Source: JBBRWV01 sp038248985
GTDB taxonomy: Bacteria; Planctomycetota; Phycisphaerae; WQYP01
Assembly (NCBI GenBank): GCA_038248985.1
Contig: JBBRWV010000036.1
Span: 1 to 26,859 of the forward strand
Length of the DNA: 26,859 nt
Direction of reading: 5' to 3'
The position numbers and the translations under genes are program-made. Numbering within the stretch: position 1 is the first letter of the stretch; each line of letters opens with the position of its first letter. Shown one piece after another: positions 14,795 to 22,587 of this stretch. Below the pieces are notes generated by a model. It worked only from the letters and a program-made list of their open reading frames with translations. It did not search any database and was not told the origin of the DNA.

Positions 14795-16981
14795 TCAAGC
14801 CTCCGTTGGCGCAACCTCAGTGGAAGGTTGGACGGAGTTAGGTGCGGCCTGCTGTGCCTGACCCTGGGCCGGTGGGGCCTGCTTGGGCTGCTCATCCAAA
14901 ATAGCCTGGCGACGGCTCAGCTTGATGCGGCCCTGGTCGTCGATGGCGATGACCTTGACCCGCACGGCCTGGCCCATCTTGACTTCGCCGGCGACGGTCT
15001 GCACGCGTTGCGTGGACAGCTCGCTGATGTGGCAAAGCCCGTCCTGGCCGGGGATGACTTCGATAAAGGCACCGAAGTCCTTGATGCTGGTGACCTTGCC
15101 GTTGTAGATGCGGCCGATCTTGACTTCCTCGCTGAGGCGTTCGATTTCCTCGCGGGCGCGCTCGGCCGCTTCCATGCCGACCGCGGCGATGAAGACGGTG
15201 CCGTCGTCCTGGATGTCGATCTTGGCGCCGGTGCGGTCGACGATCGATTTGATCATCTTGCCGCCTGGTCCAATGATCTTGCCGATCTTCTCGGGGTTGA
15301 CCTTGATGGTGAGGAGGCGCGGGGCGAACTCCGAAATTTGCGGGCGATGCGTGGCGAGCGTCTTGGCCATTTCGCTCAGGATGAACGTGCGGGCGGTTTT
15401 GGCCCGGACAAACGTTTCTTCGACGAGATCAAACGGCAAGCTGCGGATCTTGAGATCCAACTGCACGCCGGTGACGCCTTCGGAAGTGCCGGAGACTTTG
15501 AAATCCATATCGCCGTAGTGATCTTCTTCACCGATGATGTCGGTGATCAGTTCGCGGCGGTCGCCTTCGATGATCAGGCCGATGGAGATGCCCGCGACGG
15601 GGCGGACGATAGGAACGCCGGCGTCCAGAAGGGCCAGCGTGCCGGAGCAGACGGACGCCATCGAGGACGAGCCGTTCGATTCCATGACTTCGCAGACGAG
15701 GCGGACCGTGTAGGGGAACACGTCGGGCGGCGGGAGCACGGGTTCGAGCGAGCGTTCCGCCAGAGCGCCGTGGCCGATTTCGCGGCGGCCGGGGCCCATG
15801 ATGCGTTTGACTTCGCCGGTGCTGAACGGCGGGAAGTTGTAGTGGAGCATGAACTTCTTGGCGTATTCATCACCGAGACCGTCGACGATCTGTTCGTCTT
15901 CACCGGTGCCGAGCGTGACCGTCGTGAGAACTTGCGTTTCACCGCGTTGGAACAGGCCCGAACCGTGAACGCGGGGCAGCAGGTTGACCATACCAACCAG
16001 CGGACGCACGGTGGTGTAATTGCGGCCATCGGGACGCGTGCCCGAGAGGATCATTTCGCGGATTGATTTTTCTTCGATCTGCGAGATCGCCATCGCGATG
16101 TGGAAGGGATCGTTGAGCGGCTTTTGCGTCTTGGCATCGACGGCGGCAAACTCGGCCTTGATCTTTTCCTTGACGGCCTTCACGGCGTCGCTGCGTTCCT
16201 GCTTCTTGTTGATGGCCTTGGCCGCGGCGATGTCCTTGGCGTACTTGGTGGAGATGGCCTTGGTCAGCTCCTCGCTGGGCTTGTTGAGCGGGGCGATCTT
16301 GGCCTTGCCGACCTGCTTTTGCAGTTCCACTATGGCGCTGATGATTTCGCGAATGGCGGCGTGGCCGACCTTCAAAGCCTCGATCACGACCGATTCGGGA
16401 AGCTCGCGGGCACCGACTTCGATCATGTTGAGCGCTTCATCGGTGCCGGCGACGAGCACGTCCAGATCCGATTGGTCCAGATCCGCCTGCGTGGGCATGA
16501 GGACGAACTGGCCATTGACGCGGGCCACGCGGACGGCGGCAATCGGGCCTTCAAACGGGCAGCTTGAAATCGACAAGGCGGCCGAAGCGCCGATGATCGA
16601 GATCACATCCGGATCGTTCTGGCCGTCGGCCGAGAGCACGATAATCTGCAGCAACACTTCGTTGAAATAGCCCCACGGAAAGAGCGGGCGGATCGGACGA
16701 TCGATCATGCGGGCGGTGAGAATTTCTTTGTTCGTCGGGCGACCTTCCCGCTTGATGAAGCCGCCGGGGAACTTGCCGGCCGCGGAGGGTTTTTCGCGGT
16801 AATCGACGGTGAGGGGGAAGAAGTCCGTGCCGGGGCGGGGGTCCGCCCAGACGCTGGTGGCGAGGATGAGGGTGTCGCCGAGGCGCACCGTCACTGCGCC
16901 ATCCGCCTGCTTGGCGAAGAGGCCCGTTTCGAGCGTGAGGGTTTTTCCACCGATGATGCGTTCAATTTTTACGACTGCCAT
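14795..16981 (-). CDS. pnp: polyribonucleotide nucleotidyltransferase (PNPase)
   Basis: A 728-residue phosphorolytic 3'-5' exoribonuclease that degrades mRNA and can add tails. It has two RNase PH-like cores (about 1-230 and 310-540) joined by a helical domain. The second core contains GDMDFKVSGT and VQLDLKI, with the catalytic acidic residues. Next come a KH domain (about 556-620, with GPGG at 571-574) and an S1 domain (about 623-695; GKVTSIKDFGAFIEV), then a Gln/Pro/Ala-rich tail. Length and order match the family. AAAGGATC lies seven bases before the ATG. It follows rpsO, the classic arrangement, and the gap carries hairpins like those used in PNPase control elsewhere. A strong terminator follows. 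Confidence 0.98.
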   Translation of the reverse strand: MAVVKIERIIGGKTLTLETGLFAKQADGAVTVRLGDTLILATSVWADPRPGTDFFPLTVDYREKPSAAGKFPGGFIKREGRPTNKEILTARMIDRPIRPLFPWGYFNEVLLQIIVLSADGQNDPDVISIIGASAALSISSCPFEGPIAAVRVARVNGQFVLMPTQADLDQSDLDVLVAGTDEALNMIEVGARELPESVVIEALKVGHAAIREIISAIVELQKQVGKAKIAPLNKPSEELTKAISTKYAKDIAAAKAINKKQERSDAVKAVKEKIKAEFAAVDAKTQKPLNDPFHIAMAISQIEEKSIREMILSGTRPDGRNYTTVRPLVGMVNLLPRVHGSGLFQRGETQVLTTVTLGTGEDEQIVDGLGDEYAKKFMLHYNFPPFSTGEVKRIMGPGRREIGHGALAERSLEPVLPPPDVFPYTVRLVCEVMESNGSSSMASVCSGTLALLDAGVPIVRPVAGISIGLIIEGDRRELITDIIGEEDHYGDMDFKVSGTSEGVTGVQLDLKIRSLPFDLVEETFVRAKTARTFILSEMAKTLATHRPQISEFAPRLLTIKVNPEKIGKIIGPGGKMIKSIVDRTGAKIDIQDDGTVFIAAVGMEAAERAREEIERLSEEVKIGRIYNGKVTSIKDFGAFIEVIPGQDGLCHISELSTQRVQTVAGEVKMGQAVRVKVIAIDDQGRIKLSRRQAILDEQPKQAPPAQGQAQQAAPNSVQPSTEVAPTEA

Positions 16982-17069
16982 TGTGAGATCCTTTAGATAA
17001 CTTTTCTTTTCCTACCGGCCTACCGACATATCTTCTCAACCGACCGACACAATTGAGACACGAATTATC

Positions 17070-17180
17070 CAGTTTCGGGTTTCCAGTTTCGTGGCGCTTC
17101 TGCGATGGGAGAAGCCTGTTTGTGTTTCGAGGATTCAGGCCAACCCGTACTGGAAACTGGAAGCCGGGAATCCGAAACTG
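17070..17180 (-). promoter_or_regulatory. long imperfect hairpin in the rpsO-pnp intergenic leader
   Basis: On the - strand, CAGTTTCGG (17180-17172) pairs with CCGAAACTG (17078-17070), and nested inside, TTCCAGTTTC (17162-17153) pairs with GAAACTGGAA (17090-17081). The loop contains a further GCTTCT/AGAAGC stem (17115-17110 with 17101-17096). In E. coli a hairpin at the same gene junction is cut by RNase III and lets PNPase repress its own mRNA. The position suggests a similar role, by inference. Confidence 0.6.
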
Positions 17181-17190
17181 CAAACGACAC

Positions 17191-17223
17191 AAGCCAGAAG
17201 CCGTTTCAACGACGTTCTGGCTT
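17191..17223 (-). terminator. hairpin after rpsO, possible attenuator
   Basis: AAGCCAGAA (17223-17215 on the - strand) pairs perfectly with TTCTGGCTT (17199-17191) around a 15-base loop, followed by GTGTCGTTTG, a poor T-run. It lies 26 bases past the rpsO stop codon. It may partly end transcription or protect the rpsO mRNA end while allowing read-through to pnp. Confidence 0.5.
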
Positions 17224-17248
17224 GGTCATGGTTCATGCGGCGCCCGCC

Positions 17249-17515
17249 TTACTTACGCAGGCCCAGCTTGCTGATGATTTTCTGATAGCGATCGCGATCC
17301 GTATGCGTCAGATACTTCAGCAGGCTGTTACGTTTGCCGACCATCTTCAGCAGACCGCGACGGCTGGAGAAATCTTTCTTGTGCGTCTTCAGGTGGCCCG
17401 AAAGCTCGGCGATGCGTTGCGTGAGCAAGGCAATCTGAACTTCGCAGGATCCCGTGTCTTTTTCGTGGATTCGATTACCAGAAATGACTTCCGATTTGGT
17501 TTCGACCGCCAACAT
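17249..17515 (-). CDS. rpsO: 30S ribosomal protein S15
   Basis: An 88-residue primary 16S rRNA-binding protein. Family motifs include DTGSCEVQIALLTQRI, LSGHLKTHKKDFSSRRGL and the C-terminal KRNSLLKYL. The length is normal for S15. AAGGAAA lies about seven bases before the ATG. It is the first gene of the rpsO-pnp unit and has a well-placed promoter about 90 bases upstream. S15 commonly represses its own mRNA by binding leader structure; the roughly 80-base leader contains GGGTGACCC near the gene, but no S15 site can be proven by eye. Confidence 0.97.
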   Translation of the reverse strand: MLAVETKSEVISGNRIHEKDTGSCEVQIALLTQRIAELSGHLKTHKKDFSSRRGLLKMVGKRNSLLKYLTHTDRDRYQKIISKLGLRK

Positions 17516-17603
17516 GCAGGTTTCCTTTCAGCAATGTCCGGGTCACCCCCAGCGAGCGAACAGTGCAAGCCGATGAGTGCCTAATGGCAAGTAGGAATCC
17601 GGA

Positions 17604-17632
17604 AGTATACGAAGTTCGCCCACGCTGGGCAA
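17604..17632 (-). promoter_or_regulatory. sigma70-type promoter of rpsO-pnp
   Basis: On the - strand, TTGCCC (17632-17627) and TATACT (17609-17604) are separated by exactly 17 bases. Transcription would begin near 17597, giving an rpsO leader of about 80 bases. The rest of the gap to 17795 holds no gene I recognise. Confidence 0.7.
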
Positions 17633-17795
17633 GGTGGGGTGCAATCAATAGATGCCCGCAACGGAGAATTCCGCCATCCATCGCCCGCATGACGCTCGCA
17701 TGACGCCCGCAATCGCTGCCCGGCAGAGCCCCAGCCTGCCCGCCCCATGATACTTTTTTCTCGGCAACGGGGTTTCACTTTCATTACACTGGTCC

Positions 17796-19142
17796 ATGAT
17801 GGTCCGCCACAAATATATCCGTCGCAAGTATTGGCGCATCGCTCGGCTCATCGTCGCGGTGCCGGTCCTGTTGTTGCTGGTGCGCCTCGCCTGGGGGTTC
17901 GAGGCCAATCGACGCCTCGCCAACACCCAGCGGTCGCTGGGCGAGCGGGGCCTGCGGGTGCACGTCACCCAGTTCCATCACTCGCCAATGCCCGAGGCCG
18001 ACAACGCCACAATTCCGCTGCTTCGAGGCGTGCGTGGAATGAAGCTTACCACCGCCGAAAGAAATGCCATCCTTGCCGATGATCCCATCGCGCGTCTGCC
18101 GATGCGCTCCCTCGGGCCCGCCGATACGCGGCTGGTGGCCACAGCCCGCACCGCCAACACGCCCCTGTTGCAGGCAATCGACAAAGCGGGGCAGTGTAAG
18201 TCGGCCGCCTGGAAGGTGGAGGGAGGCACGCCGATGGCGACCCTTGCCGCAACGATGCCCGAACTGCGCACCGCGACGAATCTGCTGCTGGCCCTGGCCC
18301 TGATGGCGCAGGATGAGGGCAATGATGTTGCAGCCCTGGCGCACATCCGGCGTTTGCTAATCGTGGCGCGGGTGCTGGCGCATCATCCGGAACTGACCCT
18401 GAATCTTCAGGCCTGGCGCGGGGCGATCGTGGCCGCCCAAATGCTCGAGCGATTGCAAAATACGCTGGTCCTCACGCCGGAAACCACGCCCCTGCTCAAG
18501 AACCTCGCCGCACTCATGCTCGACGATGCGCCGTTTCGCGCCGGGTTGCTCACCGCCCTGGAATACGAAGCGGCAAATTGTCCGCTCATGGCCGACAAAT
18601 ACTTTCCGGATTTTTCCGCATGGTGGATTCGGCCCCTCATGACGCGCTCCGTGGAGCGTTCCATGACCCAGACGATCGCCTTGCGCGATACCGTCGAACA
18701 CTCAAACTATGTGGCCGTGCAGCAAATGCTGGAGCGCCTCATGCCCCAGGGCAACCTCAACGCCATGACGATTTCCTTTGCCGAAAATCTCGCGCCCAGC
18801 CGGCAGATGATCGAGGTGCCCTATCGCGCCATGACTGATCGCCACGCTGTCGCCCTCCTGGCGGGGCTGCAGATCTACGCACACGAACATGCGGGAAGTT
18901 ATCCGAAAACTACGGCTGAACTCGTGCCCGCAATACTGCCGGTCGTGCCGACGGATTTCTTTTCCGCCGAAAACAAACCGTTGCGTTTCCACGCTGAGTC
19001 GACGTTGATGGTCTGGTCCGTCGGAAGAAATGGCGCGGATGATGACGGCTCGAGCGATCAGGCGGGCTCTCCCTTTGGGCCCTTCCGCTGGCGGGGGATG
19101 GATGCGGTTTACGGGTCCGGCGGCCCGGTCAGAGTGCGTTAA
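17796..19142 (+). CDS. membrane-anchored hypothetical protein, planctomycete type
   Basis: A 448-residue protein with a basic N-terminus (RHKYIRRKYWRIAR) and one membrane helix near residues 18-34; the rest is predicted extracytoplasmic and largely helical. The C-terminal part reads LPVVPTDFFSAENKPLRF ... MVWSVGRNGADDDG, a module resembling the tail found in many planctomycete secreted proteins and related to the C-terminal calcium-site region of type II secretion pseudopilins. No catalytic motif is visible and the function is unknown. The start is the ATG at 17796 or 17799; neither has a Shine-Dalgarno sequence, and TACACT (17785-17790) sits just upstream, suggesting an almost leaderless mRNA. 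Codons here end mainly in C, unlike the G-ending + strand genes at the left. The stop is 27 bases from the stop of the convergent zinc-ribbon gene. Confidence 0.78.
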   Translation: MMVRHKYIRRKYWRIARLIVAVPVLLLLVRLAWGFEANRRLANTQRSLGERGLRVHVTQFHHSPMPEADNATIPLLRGVRGMKLTTAERNAILADDPIARLPMRSLGPADTRLVATARTANTPLLQAIDKAGQCKSAAWKVEGGTPMATLAATMPELRTATNLLLALALMAQDEGNDVAALAHIRRLLIVARVLAHHPELTLNLQAWRGAIVAAQMLERLQNTLVLTPETTPLLKNLAALMLDDAPFRAGLLTALEYEAANCPLMADKYFPDFSAWWIRPLMTRSVERSMTQTIALRDTVEHSNYVAVQQMLERLMPQGNLNAMTISFAENLAPSRQMIEVPYRAMTDRHAVALLAGLQIYAHEHAGSYPKTTAELVPAILPVVPTDFFSAENKPLRFHAESTLMVWSVGRNGADDDGSSDQAGSPFGPFRWRGMDAVYGSGGPVRVR

Positions 19143-19169
19143 GCCCCCGGCATTTTCCCCCCAACGCTC

Positions 19170-20039
19170 TCAATGAAAGGTGCTCCACAGCGCCAGTATC
19201 AGGTAGCCGATGGTCCAACAAGTGCCTGCAAACAGCAGGACCCAGACACTGATCTGCACCGGCGGCAGGATGAACGTGGCGAAAAGCAGTCGGCCCACGC
19301 CCCCTTGCGCCACCACACCGACAAACTGCAGCACGCTCAAAAAATAGACCCCCCCCGCCAAAATCGCGCTCAGCAGATTCACGCCCATCAACACGTGGAA
19401 AAATGCCCACGGCATCCAGGGAGGCTCATCGCTGGAGATCACCAGGCAGACCAGCGGCAGTCCCAGAAGCAACGCCTCCAGCGGCACGATCCCCCACAGA
19501 TAATTGCTCATGACCCAGAGGCGCCGCCGCACGCGACGATCTCTCCCGGCCGATGCGATGATCCACCGCATCATCTGCATGCTCACCCACCAACTCACGG
19601 CGATGCTCGGCACGCTGCACAAAATGATGAGTGGCGAATCCATGAGCGCCCGTACCGGCCACCACCAGATACCCGCTGCCGCGTCGGAGACCGGGCCCAG
19701 CGCGATGCGCCATCCGGCACCGCCCAGGGCAAATGCCAGAAGCAGCATGAGGATGCTCAAAGCGGTGCCGACCGCCCAACTAATCTCCGCAAAACGGTGG
19801 GCGTCTTTGGGGCGGGCGCTGCGGGAAAGCTCGGAGGCGAGGGTGCGGGGGCGCTGGAGGATCACGTAAACGGTTTGGGCGTAGGCACGCAGAGAACCGC
19901 GTTTTTTGCGGTGAACCCACGGGATTTGACTGCGCGCCAAAACTTCCCATGAAATGGTGTGACCGCACTCGGGGCACCGCTCGGAGCGATGGCCCCGGAG
20001 GTCGTAAGAACAGATGGGACAGTAGATAGCCGAGTGCAT
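19170..20039 (-). CDS. zinc-ribbon multi-pass membrane protein
   Basis: A 289-residue protein from the ATG at 20039. The N-terminus is a four-cysteine zinc ribbon, CPICSYDLRG...RCPECG (Cys7, Cys10, Cys22, Cys25), a signature that recurs in planctomycete membrane proteins of unknown role. A basic linker follows, then about five hydrophobic segments (near 95-115, 140-165, 190-215, 225-250 and 260-285), so the ribbon probably lies in the cytoplasm with a membrane body. No transport or enzyme motif is visible. Upstream in-frame starts at 20048 and 20081 would add residues before the ribbon and are less likely. No Shine-Dalgarno sequence precedes the start. The gene is divergent from the RNA helicase, sharing a spacer of about 88 bases. 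Confidence 0.82.
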   Translation of the reverse strand: MHSAIYCPICSYDLRGHRSERCPECGHTISWEVLARSQIPWVHRKKRGSLRAYAQTVYVILQRPRTLASELSRSARPKDAHRFAEISWAVGTALSILMLLLAFALGGAGWRIALGPVSDAAAGIWWWPVRALMDSPLIILCSVPSIAVSWWVSMQMMRWIIASAGRDRRVRRRLWVMSNYLWGIVPLEALLLGLPLVCLVISSDEPPWMPWAFFHVLMGVNLLSAILAGGVYFLSVLQFVGVVAQGGVGRLLFATFILPPVQISVWVLLFAGTCWTIGYLILALWSTFH

Positions 20040-20089
20040 GACGGGCATCTTAACGACAAAAAGGCTGGACGGTGCGGTCATTCCTCACC

Positions 20090-20118
20090 TTGCCGCGAGG
20101 GGTGTTCGAACGTACACT
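20090..20118 (+). promoter_or_regulatory. sigma70-type promoter of the helicase gene
   Basis: TTGCCG (20090-20095) and TACACT (20113-20118) are separated by 17 bases. Transcription would start near 20125, only a few bases before the ATG at 20128, and no Shine-Dalgarno sequence is present, so the mRNA may be leaderless or nearly so. Confidence 0.6.
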
Positions 20119-20127
20119 GATCAATAT

Positions 20128-21744
20128 ATGAAAGACTATCCGCACGTCCCGTTTACGCCCCAACCACAACCCTCAGAAGGACTGGCTTCGCCCGATGGCT
20201 CAGGCCCCGGTGGTGGGACCGGTGGTGGCGCAGGTGGGCCCATGCAACGCCGCAGCCGCGGTGGGCGCGGGCGAAATGGTGGCCAGCGCCGAGTCGGCCC
20301 GCCTCTTCAGCCCATGAATGATCCCACGGAGTTGGACTCTGAAGACACCAACGCGATGGAACTCGCCGAGCAGCCGAAACCCGCGCCCGTGCATCATGAC
20401 AAGATTGAACTACCGCCGGCATTTGCCGCACTGGGGCTGGAACCGGCGCTGCTGATGTCGCTGGCCCAGATTCATTTTAAAACCCCCTCCGAAATCCAGG
20501 AAAAAATGATCCCCATCGCCCTCACCGGCGTCGATGTCATCGGACAGGCCCGCACCGGCACGGGAAAAACCGCGGCCTTCGGCTTGCCCATCATTCAGCG
20601 GATTGAATTAAACCAGCCGTTCCAGGCCATCGTCGTCGTCCCGACCCGCGAACTCGCCGTGCAGGTCGATGCCGAAATTCGACGCTTTGCCGTCCACAAG
20701 CCCGTGCGGTTTGCCCTGGCCTACGGCGGCACGAAAATGTCCGGCCAGTTCAAACAGTTGGGCCACATGCCCCACGTGGTGGTCGGCACCCCCGGCCGCA
20801 TTATGGATCTGCAGGAACGCGGCGCCCTGCCCCTCCAGAACATGCGCTTCGTGGTCTGCGATGAAGTGGACCGCATGTTTGATATCGGGTTCCGCGAAGA
20901 CATTCGCAAAATCCTCGGACATTGCTCCAGCCCGCACCAGACCATCTTCGTCTCGGCGACCATCAGCGATGACATTGAACGCATGGTCAATCGCCACATG
21001 AAAGACCCCGTGCGGATTTTTACGACCACCAAAGAAGAAACGCAGACCGTCTCCGATGCCAAACAGTTCTACGTCGGCGTGCAGCCGTGGGACAAAATGC
21101 GGGCCATCCGCCTCTTGCTGCAGCAGGAAAAACCCACCCTCGCAATTATTTTCTGCCGCACCAAACGCGCCGTGGATAAGGTCGCCGCAGCCCTCGAACA
21201 CTCCGGAATCGCCGCCTCGCCGATTCACGGCGATTTGATGCAGAACAAACGCGAACGCGTGATGCGTGGCTTCCGCACAGGGAAAATTCACGTCCTCGTC
21301 GCCACCGATCTCGCCTCCCGCGGGATTGACGTTCACGAAATCACCCACGTCATCAATTACGATATTCCCGAAGATCCCGAAGCGTACGTGCATCGCGTCG
21401 GACGCACCGCCCGCATGGGTGCCACCGGCCGCGCATTTACGTTCGTCGCCAAAGGCGAAGCCCAATTGCAGACGGAAATCGAAAAGCTGACCAACTGCCT
21501 CCTCGACGAATACCGCCTCGACAATTTTGTCGCCTCGATTGAACCCTCCCTGCGTCCCGGCTACGTACCCGGTCCCGGCCAACCCGCCCACGCTGGCCCC
21601 GCCGCCCCCGCCCCCGGTCAACCAGCCGCTCCCCCGCCGCCGGTCGTGGAAGAAGGCTTCGGCAAAACCGGCTTCGGCGACGTAAACCTGACCAGCGCCA
21701 CGCGCCCTCTCAACGGCCGCTACTACGCCAAACGCCGCAGGTAA
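20128..21744 (+). CDS. DEAD-box-family ATP-dependent RNA helicase (DEVD variant)
   Basis: A 538-residue helicase from the ATG at 20128. After an N-terminal Gly/Arg-rich extension (RRSRGGRGRNGGQRR) and linker comes a complete RhlE/DeaD-like core: Q motif (F..PSEIQ), Walker A ARTGTGKT, PTRELAVQ, TPGR, motif II CDEVD in place of the usual DEAD, SAT, then helicase C-terminal motifs FCRTKR, HGDL, ATDLASRGIDV and HRVGRTAR. The C-terminus is Pro/Ala-rich. Such helicases remodel structured RNA in ribosome assembly and mRNA decay; proximity to pnp and a cold-shock gene fits RNA metabolism but does not prove a complex. An in-frame ATG at 20038 would place the start inside the divergent promoter region and is rejected. 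Confidence 0.95.
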   Translation: MKDYPHVPFTPQPQPSEGLASPDGSGPGGGTGGGAGGPMQRRSRGGRGRNGGQRRVGPPLQPMNDPTELDSEDTNAMELAEQPKPAPVHHDKIELPPAFAALGLEPALLMSLAQIHFKTPSEIQEKMIPIALTGVDVIGQARTGTGKTAAFGLPIIQRIELNQPFQAIVVVPTRELAVQVDAEIRRFAVHKPVRFALAYGGTKMSGQFKQLGHMPHVVVGTPGRIMDLQERGALPLQNMRFVVCDEVDRMFDIGFREDIRKILGHCSSPHQTIFVSATISDDIERMVNRHMKDPVRIFTTTKEETQTVSDAKQFYVGVQPWDKMRAIRLLLQQEKPTLAIIFCRTKRAVDKVAAALEHSGIAASPIHGDLMQNKRERVMRGFRTGKIHVLVATDLASRGIDVHEITHVINYDIPEDPEAYVHRVGRTARMGATGRAFTFVAKGEAQLQTEIEKLTNCLLDEYRLDNFVASIEPSLRPGYVPGPGQPAHAGPAAPAPGQPAAPPPPVVEEGFGKTGFGDVNLTSATRPLNGRYYAKRRR

Positions 21745-21750
21745 GATGAA

Positions 21751-21774
21751 GGTTGCGGGCAGAAAACCGCAATC
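21751..21774 (+). terminator. weak hairpin after the helicase gene
   Basis: GGTTGCGG (21751-21758) pairs with CCGCAATC (21767-21774), including one G-T pair, around an eight-base loop, a few bases after the helicase stop codon. The following GTCATTATT is a poor T-run, so this is only a possible terminator. Confidence 0.35.
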
Positions 21775-21855
21775 GTCATTATTCCCTCAAAAAGCCCATT
21801 CCCTACAATTCCTAGCGGGACTCGGAGAAGATTGCCAACCTTCATCTCTCTTTCT

Positions 21856-21896
21856 GGCGTTTTTTGGCACTCTGTCATTTTTTGCCCAAAAACGCC
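21856..21896. terminator. bidirectional terminator-like hairpin between convergent genes
   Basis: GGCGTTTTTTGG (21856-21867) is nearly perfectly complementary to CCCAAAAACGCC (21885-21896), with GGCGTTTTT/AAAAACGCC perfect over nine pairs. The 17-base loop contains a run of T. It lies between the helicase (+) and the bifunctional-nuclease gene (-), whose 3' ends face each other, so it could act on both transcripts. Confidence 0.5.
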
Positions 21897-21947
21897 ACTC
21901 CATCCCCGCAGCCGAATTGCCCATCTTCCCAAATCTAACCAATCAAC

Positions 21948-22343
21948 CTAACTCGATACTTCATCCATCACATGCTCCGCCACAAAGATCGGCACCCCAT
22001 TGGCCACACCCAACGCGATTGCATCACTCGGACGCGAATCCACCTCCACCATCTTGCCGTTGTGCCGAATCACCAGCCGCGCAAAGAACGTATGCTCCTG
22101 CATGTCACTGATCAATATCCGCTCCAGTTTCGCATCCAATTTTTCAATCACATCCGAAAGCAATTCATGCGTTTGCGGCCGCGGCGTCGCCTGCCCCTTC
22201 AACCGCCGATCAATCGCCAGCGCCTCCGGCGTGCCTATGACAATCGGAAACGAGCGCTCCCCCGCCACTTCCTTCAGGTAGATCACCTGCTGATCGGAGG
22301 TCTCCGTAATAATGATTCGCTTCAGCTCAATCTGGATGGCCAT
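21948..22343 (-). CDS. bifunctional nuclease (BFN, DUF151) domain protein
   Basis: A 131-residue single-domain protein of the DUF151/BFN family. Typical segments are QVIYLKEVAGERSFPIVIG near the N-terminus and VDSRPSDAIALGVANGVPIFV near the C-terminus. Members have been described as bifunctional nucleases with RNase and DNase activity, but many bacterial copies are uncharacterised. The length is normal for a stand-alone domain. GGGAG lies about five bases before the ATG. It is divergent from the HlyD-like adaptor, with a 244-base spacer holding a plausible - strand promoter, TTGCAG (22410-22405) and TATATG (22386-22381) with 18 bases between them. Confidence 0.92.
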   Translation of the reverse strand: MAIQIELKRIIITETSDQQVIYLKEVAGERSFPIVIGTPEALAIDRRLKGQATPRPQTHELLSDVIEKLDAKLERILISDMQEHTFFARLVIRHNGKMVEVDSRPSDAIALGVANGVPIFVAEHVMDEVSS

Positions 22344-22535
22344 GAAAACTCCCGCGTCACAACGCTTTCAACGATCAAATCATATACTGTTTCGCATGAA
22401 GGAGCTGCAATAGTGAGGCCAATTTGCCTTGCAGTCTATGTGCGGGTTCTAGCGCCGCCCACCGCGTGTGTCAAGGGTTGGAGCGCCTATCGCTCGCGCA
22501 GCCATCGTGAAATCAATAACAAACCCGCGATCCCT

Positions 22536-22544
22536 TGCTACAAT
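22536..22544 (+). promoter_or_regulatory. extended -10 promoter of the adaptor-permease operon
   Basis: TGCTACAAT is an extended -10 element (TGn followed by TACAAT at 22539-22544). Transcription would begin near 22551 and give a leader of about 37 bases containing CAGGAG (22573-22578) before the GTG start at 22588. No convincing -35 element is visible. Confidence 0.5.
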
Positions 22545-22587
22545 AACGTGCCGTAAATGAAGTACACCTATTCAGGAGCCCCCTCCC

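Noticed and set aside
14828..16066. 412-codon + strand frame inside pnp
   Set aside because: It is the shadow of PNPase on the other strand, made of Asp/Ala/Gly-rich sequence without domain features.
17606..17616. TATACGAAGTT resembling a loxP arm
   Set aside because: There is no second arm or spacer nearby, and the bases are explained by the -10 region of the rpsO promoter on the - strand.
20608..21621. 337-codon - strand frame opposite the RNA helicase
   Set aside because: It is antisense to a helicase with all motifs intact, and its translation is low-complexity and motif-free.
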